A DNA stretch of 64,000 nt from Dryomyza anilis (GCA_951804985.1 OX638133.1:68134867-68198866), one strand, 5' to 3'. Numbered from the stretch's first letter, positions 12,417 to 24,195 are shown. Notes: generated by a model from the sequence alone, not told the origin. Translations and numbers: made by a program.

Positions 12417-12430
12417 TATCGATATCGATA
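12417..12430. promoter_or_regulatory. Two overlapping DRE motifs (TATCGATA)
   Basis: TATCGATA occurs at 12417-12424 and again at 12423-12430. The motif is palindromic and in Drosophila binds DREF/BEAF-32 at housekeeping promoters. It lies about 580 bp upstream of the ZnT49B start codon and about 680 bp upstream of the MIC26/27-like ORF, so either could use it. Confidence 0.55.
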
Positions 12431-13109
12431 CTTTTTTGAAAAGGTTCTCAAGTTCCAGTACTTCACCAGCTAAAAATTACCTAAAATTCGCCTTAAACTT
12501 CAGAAAGTTCTCACAAATTACCACAATTTCCGTCAAATTACCACAAAATGATACAATTACCAAAAAATACAACGGAAAAATGGTGTTCGAAACCGTTTTT
12601 CATACACTGATATCATACAGTTTTTATTCCAGTTTTTAATTGTAAAATGTTCAGTTTGATTTTTAACAAGTTGTGTAGCAGATGATAGAAGCCAAAACAA
12701 ACTGTGTAAGTGTAAATAAGCATACAATTAATGTAATATATAACGTGAACGAAATTAATTTAGGAACTTTCAGAAGCAACATAAAAAAGACATTGCCAGC
12801 GAATGTCTTTGTTTATTAGTGCCCAAGAAACATTTCTACGGAGCCTACGACACTCACGGAATCACAATACCGTCAGTACTATAAAATTATGGTATGCTGA
12901 AACGACAACCGCATCTTTTTAATACAAATTTCGCATGCCAGAAACTTAACCATCTTATATATATATATATATATAAAGTCTATGATTTGCACAATCAGTG
13001 AGATCATTGTTTTTCGCTTGAATTTGCAAACAGACAAATCAATTCATATATAAGTGCAGGTCCAAACAAGAAAGTCATCCAGAGAATTCTACTGCACGGA
13101 AAATGCACG

Positions 13110-13361
13110 ATGAGCGGATATAGAATGGAAGTGGCCAAGGTTTACGAATACGTTTATAAAATATTAATATATTTCCATTCATACGCATACTACATTGATA
13201 TTTTGCGCGAACCTGGCAATGTTATATATCACAGTGGCGCAATTGGATTCACTGGTTTGATCTTCGCGGCACGTCGTGGATTTTACCAGAAGTTCCTGTA
13301 CACTTTCACCGGTGCAGGTGCTGTTGGAGCTGTCTGTTATCTCACAGAAGCGAGAATCTAA
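13110..13361 (+). CDS. Small MIC26/27 (apolipoprotein O)-like protein, intronless, possibly truncated
   Basis: The 83-aa ORF carries the apolipoprotein O / MIC26-MIC27 core in its second half. It reads GAIGFTGLIFAARRGFYQKF, then LYTFTGAGAVGAVCYLTEA, matching the family pattern of a Gly-rich membrane segment, basic loop and CYP-EA motif. Here the usual CYP is CYL. Family members are inner-membrane MICOS subunits that shape cristae junctions. The protein is short: the usual longer N-terminal part and the tail after the EA motif are absent. The frame is open upstream back to a stop at 12999-13001, so an N-terminal extension without ATG is possible. CATATATAAG at about 13045 could be a TATA box. 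It has no introns, suggesting a retroposed or duplicated copy; it may be a pseudogene or a tissue-restricted gene. Confidence 0.5.
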   Translation: MSGYRMEVAKVYEYVYKILIYFHSYAYYIDILREPGNVIYHSGAIGFTGLIFAARRGFYQKFLYTFTGAGAVGAVCYLTEARI

Positions 13362-13840
13362 TGCATAACATACTTTAATTTCTTTTAATATATAGTATTT
13401 TATTTTATATTTAAACCTTTAATTAGGGAAATATATGCGCCTGAATTCCAGTGTAAGTTGAAGGTCGACCCATATTTTATTTATAGCTTACAATTAAGTT
13501 AAACCTCGAATGTATATTGAATGTCGGAATTCAAGTTAAGATAAAGACTAGATTCAATTGGATACAAAGCTACCAGTTTTGCTGGAGAACGCTATGGTTT
13601 TCAAGCTTACAATTACAAAAAGTTGAACGCTTCGATATCCATGTTCAATATACATTCGATAATCACTTAATATCCAGGTTTATGGTATATTGGGTGTTGA
13701 CAACATTTTCTTTTCCATTACCACATAACTAATGTTTGAATTTATTTGACAAAAATGGCAGTGGAACCCCTGTAATGTATGTTCCCTGTCAATGGCTCCC
13801 ACCTGTCTGGGATGATTGATAATTAATAGTTATAATACTA
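13362..13840. other. AT-rich intergenic DNA
   Basis: Contains the short inverted repeat described at 13506-13659; otherwise nothing recognised. Confidence 0.4.
13506..13659. repeat. Perfect 16-bp inverted repeat, 154-bp span
   Basis: TCGAATGTATATTGAA at 13506-13521 is exactly reverse-complemented at 13644-13659. Possibly the ends of a tiny MITE; no target duplication is evident. Confidence 0.6.
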
Positions 13841-14580
13841 TACCGAGAGGAAAACGTAGTTAATTATCTGCAAGTTTTCTTAGTCGCTTGAATATTCTAA
13901 AAAAGTAACTACGATTCATTTTACGACATAGTTAATAACAAAAATGACAATTTAATAAATATTTTAAATAAAGAAATGTCAATTGTCTTTTTTCTAACCT
14001 GTCTATTTTGCATCAAAATCAACGTTCGTTTGTGAAACCATGTCGAAACACATGAATTCCATTAAGGTATGATTTGTATATAAATATTTCAAATTCAAAT
14101 AATTAATTAAACAAGTTAATTGCGATTTGCAATTGGATTGGGTACGTCGTGCGGTGCTGGAAATAATTGAAGAATGGGTGGTAAACGAGTACCTATACAA
14201 CATGAAGCACCCCTTTTATAATATAGTGAGCATTGATAAAGCAGTGGATCGAAAAGTATCAACTAAACCACGTACACCTTATATTAAAAAAAATAATAAT
14301 AAAAGGAAAACAAAACATTTCAATTATTTGACTTTAATTAAAAAAAAAAGTTTTAATAAACAAATCAACTAGGACGAAGTAACATTTGTCGATAACTATG
14401 TTGAAAATGCTAAGTTGAAATAACTACGTGATATGTTAAAATAACTACGTCGAAGAGAATATTTGAAATGAAGTTATAATTGACTATGTTTTTACTACGC
14501 CACGTTGTCGGAGAATTTTCATTTACGAAAACATAGTTATGAAAAACATAGTTATGACTAACTACGTTTTGCTCTCGGTG
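13841..14580. mobile_element. TA-flanked MITE, 740 bp (ACCGAGAG..AAAACGTAGTTA ends)
   Basis: The left end TACCGAGAGGAAAACGTAGT pairs with the right end, whose reverse complement begins CACCGAGAGCAAAACGTAGT. TA is present on both sides (13839-13840, 14581-14582). The 81-aa ORF at 14127-14372 lies inside and shows no transposase motif. Confidence 0.8.
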
Positions 14581-14697
14581 TAGTAAAATTGCAGGTTATA
14601 TGACAATTTGTGTGGTATACAAAAAATGCACATATTACCCTATAAAATATGAAAATATGCAACGTATGTAGCCGACTTTATAGGTTACTTAATACAA

Positions 14698-14705
14698 AAC
14701 AGCTG
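14698..14705. promoter_or_regulatory. AACAGCTG core-promoter E-box near AUH start
   Basis: AACAGCTG lies 57 bp upstream of the AUH start codon. It matches the CAGCTG-type motif enriched near fly transcription starts; function is inferred from position only. Confidence 0.35.
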
Positions 14706-14761
14706 ATTGTCATTTTGCCGGTTTCCTTCCATAAAATTCTTATTTTTCTTGCACAATCAAA

Positions 14762-15664
14762 ATGTCGTTTTTTATACTGCAATTCCCAAAAATAACTACC
14801 AGGATAACTACGGTTACATCTGCCAGATCAGCACTGCAGAAATGTTGCATGTCCAGCGTCAGCGGCAATGAAGTGACAGTGGAACGTCTACAGGGTGACC
14901 AACAGGGCATCACCGTCTTGGGTCTCAACAGGCCCGAGGCCAAGAATTCCTTCAGCCGTGGATTGGTGACAACCTTCAGCAACATAATTAGCGAACTGAA
15001 GCGCGACAATGGTTCACGTGTCGTTGTTTTGCGTAGCTTAACTCCTGGCATCTTCTGCGCAGGCGCAGATCTCAAGGAACGCAAAAGCATGTCGCAGGAT
15101 GATGTCAGCAAATTCGTGACAGAGTTACGCACCCTGTTGGTGAGCATCGAGCAGCTGCCGATGCCAGTGATTGCAGCGCTCGATGGCGCCGCATTGGGCG
15201 GTGGTCTGGAAATGGCGCTGGCGTGTGATATGCGCACCGCCGCAGATTCCACCAAAATGGGACTGGTCGAAACACGTTTGGCCATCATCCCAGGCGCAGG
15301 TGGCACACAACGACTGCCGCGCATTTTAAATCCGGCTTTGGCCAAGGAACTCATATTTACATCGAGGGTATTTAATGGATCCGAAGCCAAAGAAATGGGT
15401 ATTGTGAATCACGTTGTAGCGCAAAACCAAACTAAGGATGCCGCATATCAAAAGGCACTGGAGTTGGCGGAGGAAATACTGCCAAATGGACCTGTGGGCG
15501 TGCGCATGGCTAAATTGGCCATTGACAAAGGCATGCAAGTGGATCTGAATACAGGCTACTCGATCGAGGAGGTCTGCTATGCACAGGTGATACCAACAAA
15601 GGATAGGCTGGAGGGTCTCAAGGCATTTGCTGAGAAACGTAAACCGCATTACAAAGGAGAGTAG
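14762..15664 (+). CDS. AUH: Methylglutaconyl-CoA hydratase, AUH family (Drosophila CG8778-like)
   Basis: A single-exon 300-aa enoyl-CoA hydratase/crotonase. The first ~35 residues (basic, hydroxylated, no acidic residue before E37) look like a mitochondrial presequence. The oxyanion-hole segments are FCAGADLKE (98-106) and GAALGGGLE (142-150). The two catalytic glutamates are E150 and E170 (GLVET). [13 protein letters not shown] and the C-terminal [13 protein letters not shown] and HYKGE match AUH more closely than short-chain crotonase. AUH hydrates 3-methylglutaconyl-CoA to HMG-CoA in leucine breakdown; the human protein also binds AU-rich RNA, which cannot be judged here. The ATG at 14762 is the first in frame and fits the family length. 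Antisense ORFs of 216 and 126 aa are shadows. Confidence 0.95.
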   Translation: MSFFILQFPKITTRITTVTSARSALQKCCMSSVSGNEVTVERLQGDQQGITVLGLNRPEAKNSFSRGLVTTFSNIISELKRDNGSRVVVLRSLTPGIFCAGADLKERKSMSQDDVSKFVTELRTLLVSIEQLPMPVIAALDGAALGGGLEMALACDMRTAADSTKMGLVETRLAIIPGAGGTQRLPRILNPALAKELIFTSRVFNGSEAKEMGIVNHVVAQNQTKDAAYQKALELAEEILPNGPVGVRMAKLAIDKGMQVDLNTGYSIEEVCYAQVIPTKDRLEGLKAFAEKRKPHYKGE

Positions 15665-15800
15665 ACGTAGTGTTAAGTGACTCAGTACCAGTTGATGTTT
15701 CACCAAGGAACTAAGAATGAAAGTGCATTTATATAATTTAATATTGTGTTTTTTTTTATTCGAAATTTAATTATGATTGTATTTTTAATGCTGAAATTGT

Positions 15801-15806
15801 AATAAA
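15801..15806 (+). terminator. Poly(A) signal AATAAA of the AUH gene
   Basis: Canonical AATAAA 137 bp after the stop codon (TAG at 15662-15664). A second AATAAA is at about 15842. Confidence 0.6.
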
Positions 15807-16639
15807 CTGATTAAGGTTTAAGGTTAAGTGTTTTTATTTTTAATAAATGTGCAATTTCATTTGAGGGTTTGTCAAACAAAACTGCGTAATAAAATAACAA
15901 AACAAGCAGATATATTCTGAACAAATATTTTCTATTTAATTATTTCGCTTTTATCTTGATAGATTTTAATATAGAACTAACAAAATCCTTGCCTTATACC
16001 TATAAAATATTAATTATTAGATAAAACTATATCATACTTTGATGTTAAACCGATGTTAATAAACATTAATGAGTGAGGCGCTCGTTAGATGTATTTATAT
16101 CCATCAATCGTAAAAATTTAACTTTTTGTAGCATGATGAAATACTATATTTCATAGTATTACATGAATCAAACAGAAATAAAAGAAAATCAATTTTTGGC
16201 GCATACATGAAACATTTCTAATTCACTTTGTTTAGTCAGTTCAATAAAAAGTATATCATAGTAATAATGACTGTCGTAACGTGATGTTATTTCGATTATT
16301 GTGAATTTTTAGAATACATTTTATTATTTTCAAAAAATGTCTGTAATTTGCAAAGTAAACAAGTAAGATTAAAAACTGTTATTGTGAGTTAATAAAAATC
16401 AAATAATAAAATTTTTGCATGTTCAGCACGAACTGATAATATCGAAAATTTAAAAAATGCACTATATTTTGCTACACGTGCCACATGAGAATAATAAATG
16501 TTAATTTTATTTTTGTCATAAATACTGTGCCAAAATCGTCTATGGTTTTGGTGGATATTTCTTTGTTAATAATTTCAGTCATGCCAAAAGTTCGAATCTT
16601 TTTCGATACAAGATAACTAATTGATGTATAAGCATTAAT
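15807..16639. other. AT-rich intergenic DNA, nothing recognised
   Basis: No coding, RNA or repeat feature seen. Confidence 0.4.
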
Positions 16640-17200
16640 TGCTATACCCTACACCTATATGGTAAAGGTCCCTTAGGAGGCGTGGCCGGATAGAAAATTA
16701 TATTTATTCTTGATCAGCACACGACCCGAGTCCGTTTAGCCATGTCCATATGTCCGACTTCACGATAACTTGAGAAATACTGATCAGAATACGATGAAAT
16801 TTTGCTCCAATATGTTTTACCCAATAAATGGTTCTGTGTAGGGAATACGGAAAATCGGTCAACGGAAACGCACATCTCCCAAATAATTATATATAATATT
16901 TTAAGAGCCAATAAATCGTAAAGTATTCAAGATATTGTTATGAAATTTAAAATATATCGTTAGAATTTACCTAAAAATATCCATTCCAAAAATGAGCCTG
17001 ATCCGTCCACTTTTTTTAAAATTATTTTACGATTTTTTTCTGGTTTTATTAATAAGATTTTCAAAATCATGTATACAACCAATTATCTTACAACATAATT
17101 GAAGATGTAGGGTACCATAGTCGGACCCAACCGACTATAAAAATCCATCCCATTAGACCGAACTTATCCATGTGACCTAAGTTTCCCAACTCGTTTTTTT
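16640..17200 (+). repeat. Dispersed repeat family R, copy 2
   Basis: Begins ATACCCTACACC, has the TTCTTGATCAGCACAC block and ends at the CATGTGACCTAAG block, in the same order as copies at 2035 and 24897. No frame is open across it. Confidence 0.55.
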
Positions 17201-17865
17201 TTAAAGTACCTATCGATTGACATCAATTAAAACAAATATTCGCCAACATTATTTTCCTGAATATAACATTGGCGAATAATTTTTTAAAAGTTTTCAAAAA
17301 TATTCGTCCTTTTTCTTTTATTTTCCACGGTCTGAGTGTGAATCCCGATGGACTTTAAGATTCAAAATTTGAGTAAATACGTAAAACTTTAACGTTTTAC
17401 AGATTTGAGTTTTCGATCTCATTTCTTTTATATTCCATTATGAATACTTTAATAAATATTTTAATAAATAATTCAATTCAGATGGATTTGACCAAAGTTA
17501 TAACGAGTCAAACGCAAAAATATTAATTTTAATGATTATCTTTTATTTATTGCATTACATACTTATGGACATTTCCTGGGATTCCGGACGGGACATTCGT
17601 ACGCTTAAAACTTTTAATATCTCAAAGGAAAATTAATGAATTCACTTGATTTTTCTGCATGTAGTATTTAAAAAGTACTAAAAATCTGCAAAAAATTATA
17701 GAATTCTATATGGTAGATCAAAAGATAAAATAGTGGGCGTTCCGGACGGGACAAAAACGGAAGTAAATATCGACGTTCATATGGATAGTCCAAAAAGTCA
17801 GCGAATTTTGCGTTCAAATGATTTTAAAACAGAAAATAATATTTTGTATCTGTATGTCTTTTAAG
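17201..17865. other. AT-rich intergenic DNA with a short direct repeat
   Basis: TTCCGGACGGGACA occurs twice (about 17583 and 17739). Otherwise nothing recognised. The last 8 bases (CTTTTAAG) are the target duplication of the next element. Confidence 0.5.
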
Positions 17866-18937
17866 CAGAGATCGGAAATGCGTGCGCCCGCACATGCCCC
17901 TTTCTTCATACACTGACGAGCAAATTTGTTTTACGCAGACACTGCACTCGGGCATCACATTTTTTTTTACAACACATCACGTCGCAACGAGTGATGCTTT
18001 GCATTATGCTCGGTACCTGCCCTCGTGCGGGCTACGAAACTAAAAACTGCAGCCCGCGCAGACGTGGAATGAGAAAATAGAGAAGCATATCGCGCAGGTG
18101 CCATGGTATTTATTTCGCGGGGCAACTCCGTGCAACAGCGAAAATAGGCTGCCCCTGGCAGCACGCTCATTTTTCACAGCCAGTAAATTTTATTGGCACT
18201 GTTTTACTAGACAGCGCAATGTTTTAATAATTTTTATATAAAACTATTGATAATACAAACAAGTTTGGCAATACTCAAATACACTTTTAATCGCAGTTTT
18301 ATTTTGATTTATAAAAATTGTATCTTTTAATTGTTCGTTGAACAGAAAAATAAATTTAACATGAAATCTTAATCAACATTTTTATTCAAATACAAAAATT
18401 ATTATGTGCAAAAATCTATTTTAATAAAAAGCTACATGATAGGCTTCGAAAAATAATGTATATCCTCATTTGTGAAAATTTACACTAATTTAAACTTGCA
18501 CTGAAAAACTAGTACTAAATTATACAATTTTTATACACAAAATTAAAACTTCGATTAAAAGTGTATTTGAGTATTGCCAAACTTGTCTGTATTAACGATA
18601 GTTTTATTTAAAATTTATTAAAACATTGCGCCACATAAGAATGTCATACAAGAAAAAATTAACTGGCTGTAAAAAATGACCCGCGTGCTGCCCGGGGCAG
18701 TCGGTTTTCGCTGTTGCACGGAGTTGCCCCGCGAAATAAATACTATAGCACTGCGCGGGCTGCAGTTTTTAGTTTCGTAGCCCGCACGATGGCAGGTACC
18801 GAGAATAGTGCAAAGCATCACTCGTTGCGACGAGATGTGTTGTTAAAAAAATGTGGTGCCCGAGTGCAGAGTATGCGTAAACAAATTTGCTTCTCATTTA
18901 CTTAAGGGCGCGGGCGTGCGTGCAAATCCGAACTCTG
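17866..18937. mobile_element. Foldback hAT-type element, 1072 bp, with 8-bp target duplication
   Basis: CTTTTAAG occurs directly at 17858-17865 and 18938-18945. The ends are CAGAGATCGGA and, reverse-complemented from the right, CAGAGTTCGGA, the CAGAG form typical of hAT transposons. The two halves are long inverted repeats (about 17866-18320 against 18525-18937) around a short AT-rich centre. The outer arms are GC-rich, for example a GCCCGC/GCGGGC hairpin block. ORFs of 60-67 aa on both strands mirror each other because of the inverted repeat; no transposase domain is present. Mobilisation in trans by a hAT transposase is inferred. Confidence 0.9.
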
Positions 18938-18945
18938 CTTTTAAG

Positions 18946-20482
18946 TTATTTAATTTGGTTACTCAAAATACATGAAAAATGTGGTATATTTTCATATTGC
19001 ATAGTAACGTAACTTTATGAGTATTTTTTATACGTTACCGTTAACGGAATAGAAATTTATTATTTAGATTCAAATATTTAAGATACCAAATTCATCGTTG
19101 TTTCAAAGATTTGAGAATTTTGAATTTTTCGGTCGTGGTTGACGTTTTTCTGGAAATGCCCATATGTATATAGTTTTCATAATTCAATAAAAATGTATAT
19201 TATATGTGATCCATAATTCAATGATTTCTCGTACTTTGTTTTTGCAAATAACTCATTGAATTCAAATACTAATTCACGTATTATTTTTAATACGTATTAC
19301 TTTTAAAATTAAATAAAATAGTTTATATCAAAAAAAAAAAAAAAAAATAATCAAATTTGTGAATTTGAGTTTAATCTCAGAACTTAAAGAGTGATTTGCA
19401 TAAACAAAGCATAGATATGCTCTTTAGGCATTCGAAAAGAAAAACAGAGGCGTGATTATATTTTTGAATAGTATCTATACAAAACTAAATATTTTCTTCT
19501 AAACTCAATGAAAATTTCATTGTATTTTGTAATTGGTATTTAATCTTGGTAATTATATCTGAGTAACAATTGATTAATAAACTATAATTAATTTTTAAGC
19601 ACTTTCAAATTTGATTTCCCAACATTTTTAAAAATGCTCATTGGCGCCTTTGGCATGACAGTGACGATATAACCTGTATAGTTTTAAAATTGTATTCTTA
19701 CATATTAATTAGTTCAAAATATTAATGAATACACAGTCGGATGTGTACTTATAAAAATAGCATTTTAAGTCTTATTTAATACAAATTATGAATAAACACC
19801 TGGTAATTAACATTGCAACATGTGCTAAAACAAACAATAATTAATAATTGATTTTTTTTTGTAATCTTTTAATACTCTACCTAAATTTATGCATATTTTT
19901 TGTCGGTTTTTATTTTGTATATTGTATTATTAATATTATGTTGTTAAGTGAACTAAATAACATGAATTAAAAACGTATTTATTAAAACATACTTATATTT
20001 AGATCACAAAATTCAAAAGAAATAATATCGATGTCTAGACAATTTATTTATATGTTCACAGAAGTTGATTTATTTTTGAAATAACAATACTTATCAATTA
20101 TCTTTTTTTTTAATTTTTACTAAATTTGTTGTGATTTGTAACGGATAAGATAATTAACTAAAAATAAATCAGTTTAAGAAAATGTGGATTTGACCAGTAA
20201 CTATAGGGGAAACTATTAGAAATGAACTCGGTGTAAACTAGAACATTTTTTTGATTATTTTTAAGAGTTGCTATGGAGTTATGATTTTGAATCGACAATA
20301 ATAAGGTCTCATAAACAATAATAAGGTCTTATTAAATTAGAAAGGTTATAAATTTTAAAATTTAAGGTAAGAGATATGAGGCCTTCTTATTCAAGTGTAC
20401 CAAAAAAAGAACATAGTTTGCAGAAGAAGTACTCATACGTGATGGTGTCCTTCAGTATTTCCCTATAAACACACAGCATAAA
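18946..20482. other. AT-rich intergenic DNA, nothing recognised
   Basis: Long AT-rich stretch with poly(A) runs (about 19330). No gene or bounded element seen. Confidence 0.4.
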
Positions 20483-20803
20483 GTAGCCGCGGTAGCTCAG
20501 TGGTTAGTGCGTTGGACTGCGAGTCGAAAGGTCCCCGGTTCAAGCCTGGACTGGAGCTAACAACATCTTTTCATAGAAACATTTTTCTATACCGCGCTAC
20601 CTCTCGTCAGTAAATGGCAAACCTACGAGAGTAAAACATTGCCTATGAAAAGCTCTCACCCGCCGTTCGGATTCGGCAATAAACTGTAGGTCCCACCACT
20701 TTGAGTACAAATATAACACGCACAGCTCAAAATGGTGAGAGAGCTCGGCCGAAGTTCTGTACAGGACTGTAGCGCCAAACTATTATTATTATTATTATTA
20801 TTT
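20483..20803 (+). mobile_element. tRNA-derived SINE, copy 1
   Basis: The head folds as a tRNA: acceptor GCCGCGG, T at position 8, A box TAGCTCAGTGG, B box GGTTCAAGCC, anticodon position reading GCG. It is followed by a ~230-bp non-tRNA body (CTCTCACCCGCCGTTCGGAT, GTAGGTCCCACC, GAGAGCTCGGCCG) and an (ATT)n tail. The same head and body occur at 30082-30417, 43626-43794 and 56016-56326. Confidence 0.9.
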
Positions 20804-20983
20804 TATAAATGATGAAATAGGATCTCCACTTTTAGTATGCGGAAAATTGCAAACAGGTGACTTTTTTCTTCAATTGGAGCATTTGATTCTGTTGAAATTG
20901 AAGACGAGTTCAGTGATAGGTCTAAAGTTCTTAAGAAGGTGTCCATATCCTTCTTCCTAGGACAACGACGTGTTAAAGTGATA

Positions 20984-21203
20984 CACCCAGAAAAAATACT
21001 ATATAAATAATAGTTTTTTTACTATTAAAAATATTCAATAGGATAAATTATTATTTTAATCGGAAAATACCATTAAATACTAGAATATACCATGGCATTG
21101 CCATTGAGTTTATATGAAATTTTTTATTGTTGGTATACTATTAAATCAATAATTGTCCTATTGACCAATTTTAATGGGATTTGATGGAATTTTTTTCTGG
21201 GTG
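20984..21203. mobile_element. TA-inserting MITE (CACCCAGAAA family), 220 bp
   Basis: CACCCAGAAAAAA at the left and TTTTTTTCTGGGTG at the right, with TA on both sides (20982-20983, 21204-21205). The interior is near-identical to 5098-5279 up to the right ~60 bp, which is longer here. Confidence 0.85.
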
Positions 21204-21205
21204 TA

Positions 21206-23112
21206 GAATAGTTTCATATAAAAGTTTCAGAACTAGGACAGTTAGTAATATTTTCTCGTAGGGAAAGCATAAAAGATTTAAAAAATATACAAATATTTTT
21301 AACATATGAGATATACCTTAACTTAATAGCAAACCAATGAGAGGAGAGTTTGTCTTGAAGATTTATCCCTCTATACTAAAAGGGTTTTATTTACTAAACC
21401 GGGAACATACCACTTTCAGCTTTGATACGAAATACTTAGCGTATTCACAGTTCGTCGTATTTTAGCATGGTATTCGTATGTTATGGTATTCGTACGATAC
21501 AATAATGAAGAAATGAAGAAAAATTATGAAATTGAAGACAAATAGTGCACATAAAATGTTAATTTATTTGTTTTACTTTTCAAATCAAGGAAAATTTATG
21601 ATAATATCAAAAAATCCTAACTTTATAAGAATCAGCTGCATTTATTTGTCGAAATATTTTAACAAGCAGAAAAGTGGTGCTCACAGTTCAATTGCCGTAC
21701 TGGCGTATTCGTACAATCTCGTACTAATACCATGAAACTGTGAACACACTAACTGTGTAATTATAAAAATGTGTAAACCCTAAAAGTTAAAAGCACACTT
21801 GTTTTCTCGGTGTACGCGATATAATTTATTTTATGGCTATCATTATAAATTGTGTTTTATTTATAGGAAAAATTTGAAGTAAAAAATATTCCAAATTAGG
21901 AGAACTGTTCTTGGAACTCATGGATAATACATATTTTACATTTTTAGTAGCCTATCTAATCTACGTGCATGCCACTCGCATTGGTTTAAATATTTGCAAA
22001 ACTCTAAATGATTGATGAAATTGCGTTCTTTTATAAAAAGCATTAATTAAAATGCGCATAACGTTTTAGTTAACTTTGCATTAAACGTGATTCTTTAGTA
22101 ATTGTAGCTGTCAGAATGGATTCAATAAAATCACAAATTAATTAATAATCAGTTGACGACTTGTTTTTTTTTTGTCGGTTTATTTCCGTAAGTTCCGAGT
22201 TATATAACTTCCGTGAATGCACGACGCGTCGTTGTAATTAAAGCTTTTTATTGTTATTTTTAACATTCTAATTTCCTCGTTAAAATAAATTGTTCCAAAT
22301 TAATGCTTAATACAAAACTAACCCACATTACTCAATTAATGGCTTTGGAAAATTACAAACAGAAATTAAGAAACCTGGTTAAACTATTATTCTTTTTACA
22401 GATTTTTTGAAAATCACAATGAAAAATATCTCAAACATTCAAAATACCTAATGAGCTTTTTATATTAATAACTTACCTAAATATTTATAAATAAATTTGA
22501 TTTTATAAGAAAAAGTATCTCAGGTCAGTATATTAAGGAAAATAGCGTTAAATTTTAATTATTTTAAAAAATATTTGGTGAATAAAGACATTTCTTATTA
22601 TAAGAAAAATGTTTCCTTAAAAGAATGTAAATTTCCTTAATATGAGGAAATTTTCTCCTCAACGCTATTTCAGTATCCTTATTGTAAGGAAACTATTTTT
22701 GGGGGTATCCATCGTTCGATCATCCACTGATCTGAAAACCATTATTTTTATTAATACTAATTTTAAATTGATTTTAAGCAAGAATTGAATTTGATTATAG
22801 TCACGAGTTTGATTGCTGATTACGTCTCGATTACTTAAAACGAAATGAATTCGGTGTAATAAAAAAGTTAGAAAACTTAAAGACAGAATATTTTGAAATT
22901 AAAAAAACTTTGACTTTAAGTTTTCGCCAAAAACTGAAAATTTTAACCAGTCGTTTGTTGATATTTTAAATATTTTATGTAATACCCAGTGTTGCCATAA
23001 TGTAAGATTTATCTGCTTTTTGAGATGCCCAACAAATTTTTTCCAACAAAAACGTTTTTCTTTTTTTGTATTGAACTATTTTTAACTTACGGATTTATTT
23101 ATATATAATACT
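21206..23112. other. AT-rich intergenic DNA with a possible short element
   Basis: 21438-21748 has loosely inverted ends (GTATTCACAGTT.. / ..AACTGTGAACAC) and GTATTCGTA words in both halves, a possible decayed element without a clear target duplication. The rest is unassigned. Confidence 0.35.
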
Positions 23113-24195
23113 AGCTGGACCCGTGCACAGCGTTGCCCATGCTAAGTTTTTGTAAATGTCAAAATATATCTTTTTGAAGTTAGGTTCATTCACGCCCCTT
23201 TTTCCCTTTTTAGTGAATGGTTACATCGCCCTTTGTCCATTCCCGAGTTTATAGCAATTTTAATGTTCTGATTATAAGGGAGGTGCTACTCCTCGTTGTA
23301 CAATCCCACCCACATTCTACGTGACGATTGGAGTTTTAAATATGAACATTTGATTCGATTTTTGTAACGCTACACTTTGTATATCAGGAGTTATAGCAAT
23401 TTCAATGTCATGGTTATACGGGGGTGCCACGCCCCGTGGTACAATTAAAAGTTCAAGCTTGCCACGCCCATTTCTGTAACTCCGGGGGGGAATTTCAATC
23501 CCGCCTTACAAATTTCATAACCCTACACTGAGGGAAAAAGTAATAAAATTAAATAATAAATTTAAATACTTTTCTACACGTTTTCACCCGTAGTCTTTTT
23601 TATTTAAATTAAATACTTTTTATTTAAAATTGGAGTAAATACTTTTCATTTAAATTTATTACGTAGGTAATAAAATTTGATGTACATATTTTTTATTACT
23701 TTTTATTAAGATAATAAAGTTTTAATTTAATCATAAGATCATAAACTTGTCAATTGGTATTTTAAAACTTTTTATTTCATGTAAAGAAGGTTAGGAAATC
23801 ATAAAATTATAATTTTTTAATTTTTTTCGAAATTTTTTATCACTCATGGTGGCTCTATAGGTTGGACACATGACCACGTATTACATAATTTTGTCGTGGT
23901 TACTTTCAAAAACATACTTTAATAATGTTAAAAATATTTCTATAATATAATTTTTTTGAAATAATGAATTTAATTGCATACGTAATAAAATAAAATACTT
24001 TTTATTTAATTTGAAATTAAATACGCGCGTAATATATTTTTGTATAGAATATTACTTTTTTTATTACAAAAGTATTTAAATTAAATTTAAATAGATTTTA
24101 TTACGTCACTTTTTTCTTAGTGTAGGTTTGGGCTGGGCGTTGATGGATCAGTTAATCAGTCAATCAGGACTTGTTCTTTTATATATTTAGATAGA
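23113..24195 (+). repeat. Interspersed repeat (GCTGGACCCGTGCACAG type) with nested MITE
   Basis: Starts CTAGCTGGACCCGTGCACAG and ends GGGCTGGGCGTTGATGG plus TTTATATATTTAGATAG, the ordinary ends of this insect repeat class. It is interrupted by the element at 23526-24122. No open frame. Confidence 0.6.
23526..24122. mobile_element. TA-flanked MITE, 597 bp (CACTGAGGGAAAAA ends)
   Basis: The left end CACTGAGGGAAAAAGTAATA faces a right end that reads CACTAAGAAAAAAGTGACGT on the opposite strand. TA lies on both sides (23524-23525, 24123-24124). It sits inside the repeat 23113-24195, whose sequence resumes right after it. AT-rich and non-coding. Confidence 0.8.

Larger units (their letters stand above)
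11840..13001. other. Intergenic/promoter region of ZnT49B
   Basis: Holds the likely ZnT49B promoter, the paired TATCGATA sites (12417-12430), a short tandem repeat (12301-12380) and an (AT)n run (about 12956-12975). The 67-aa ORF at 12436 has no family resemblance. Confidence 0.5.

Noticed and set aside
14740..15390. 216-aa minus-strand ORF and a 126-aa minus ORF (15326-15706)
   Set aside because: Shadows of the AUH reading frame; no family resemblance.
17967..18905. 60-67-aa ORFs on both strands
   Set aside because: Mirror images caused by the inverted arms of the foldback element; no domain.
20486..20560. Functional tRNA gene (A and B boxes, cloverleaf, GCG anticodon position)
   Set aside because: The same head recurs at 30350, 43626 and 56019 fused to a common body and ATT tail, with target duplications. 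These are SINE heads, not tRNA genes.
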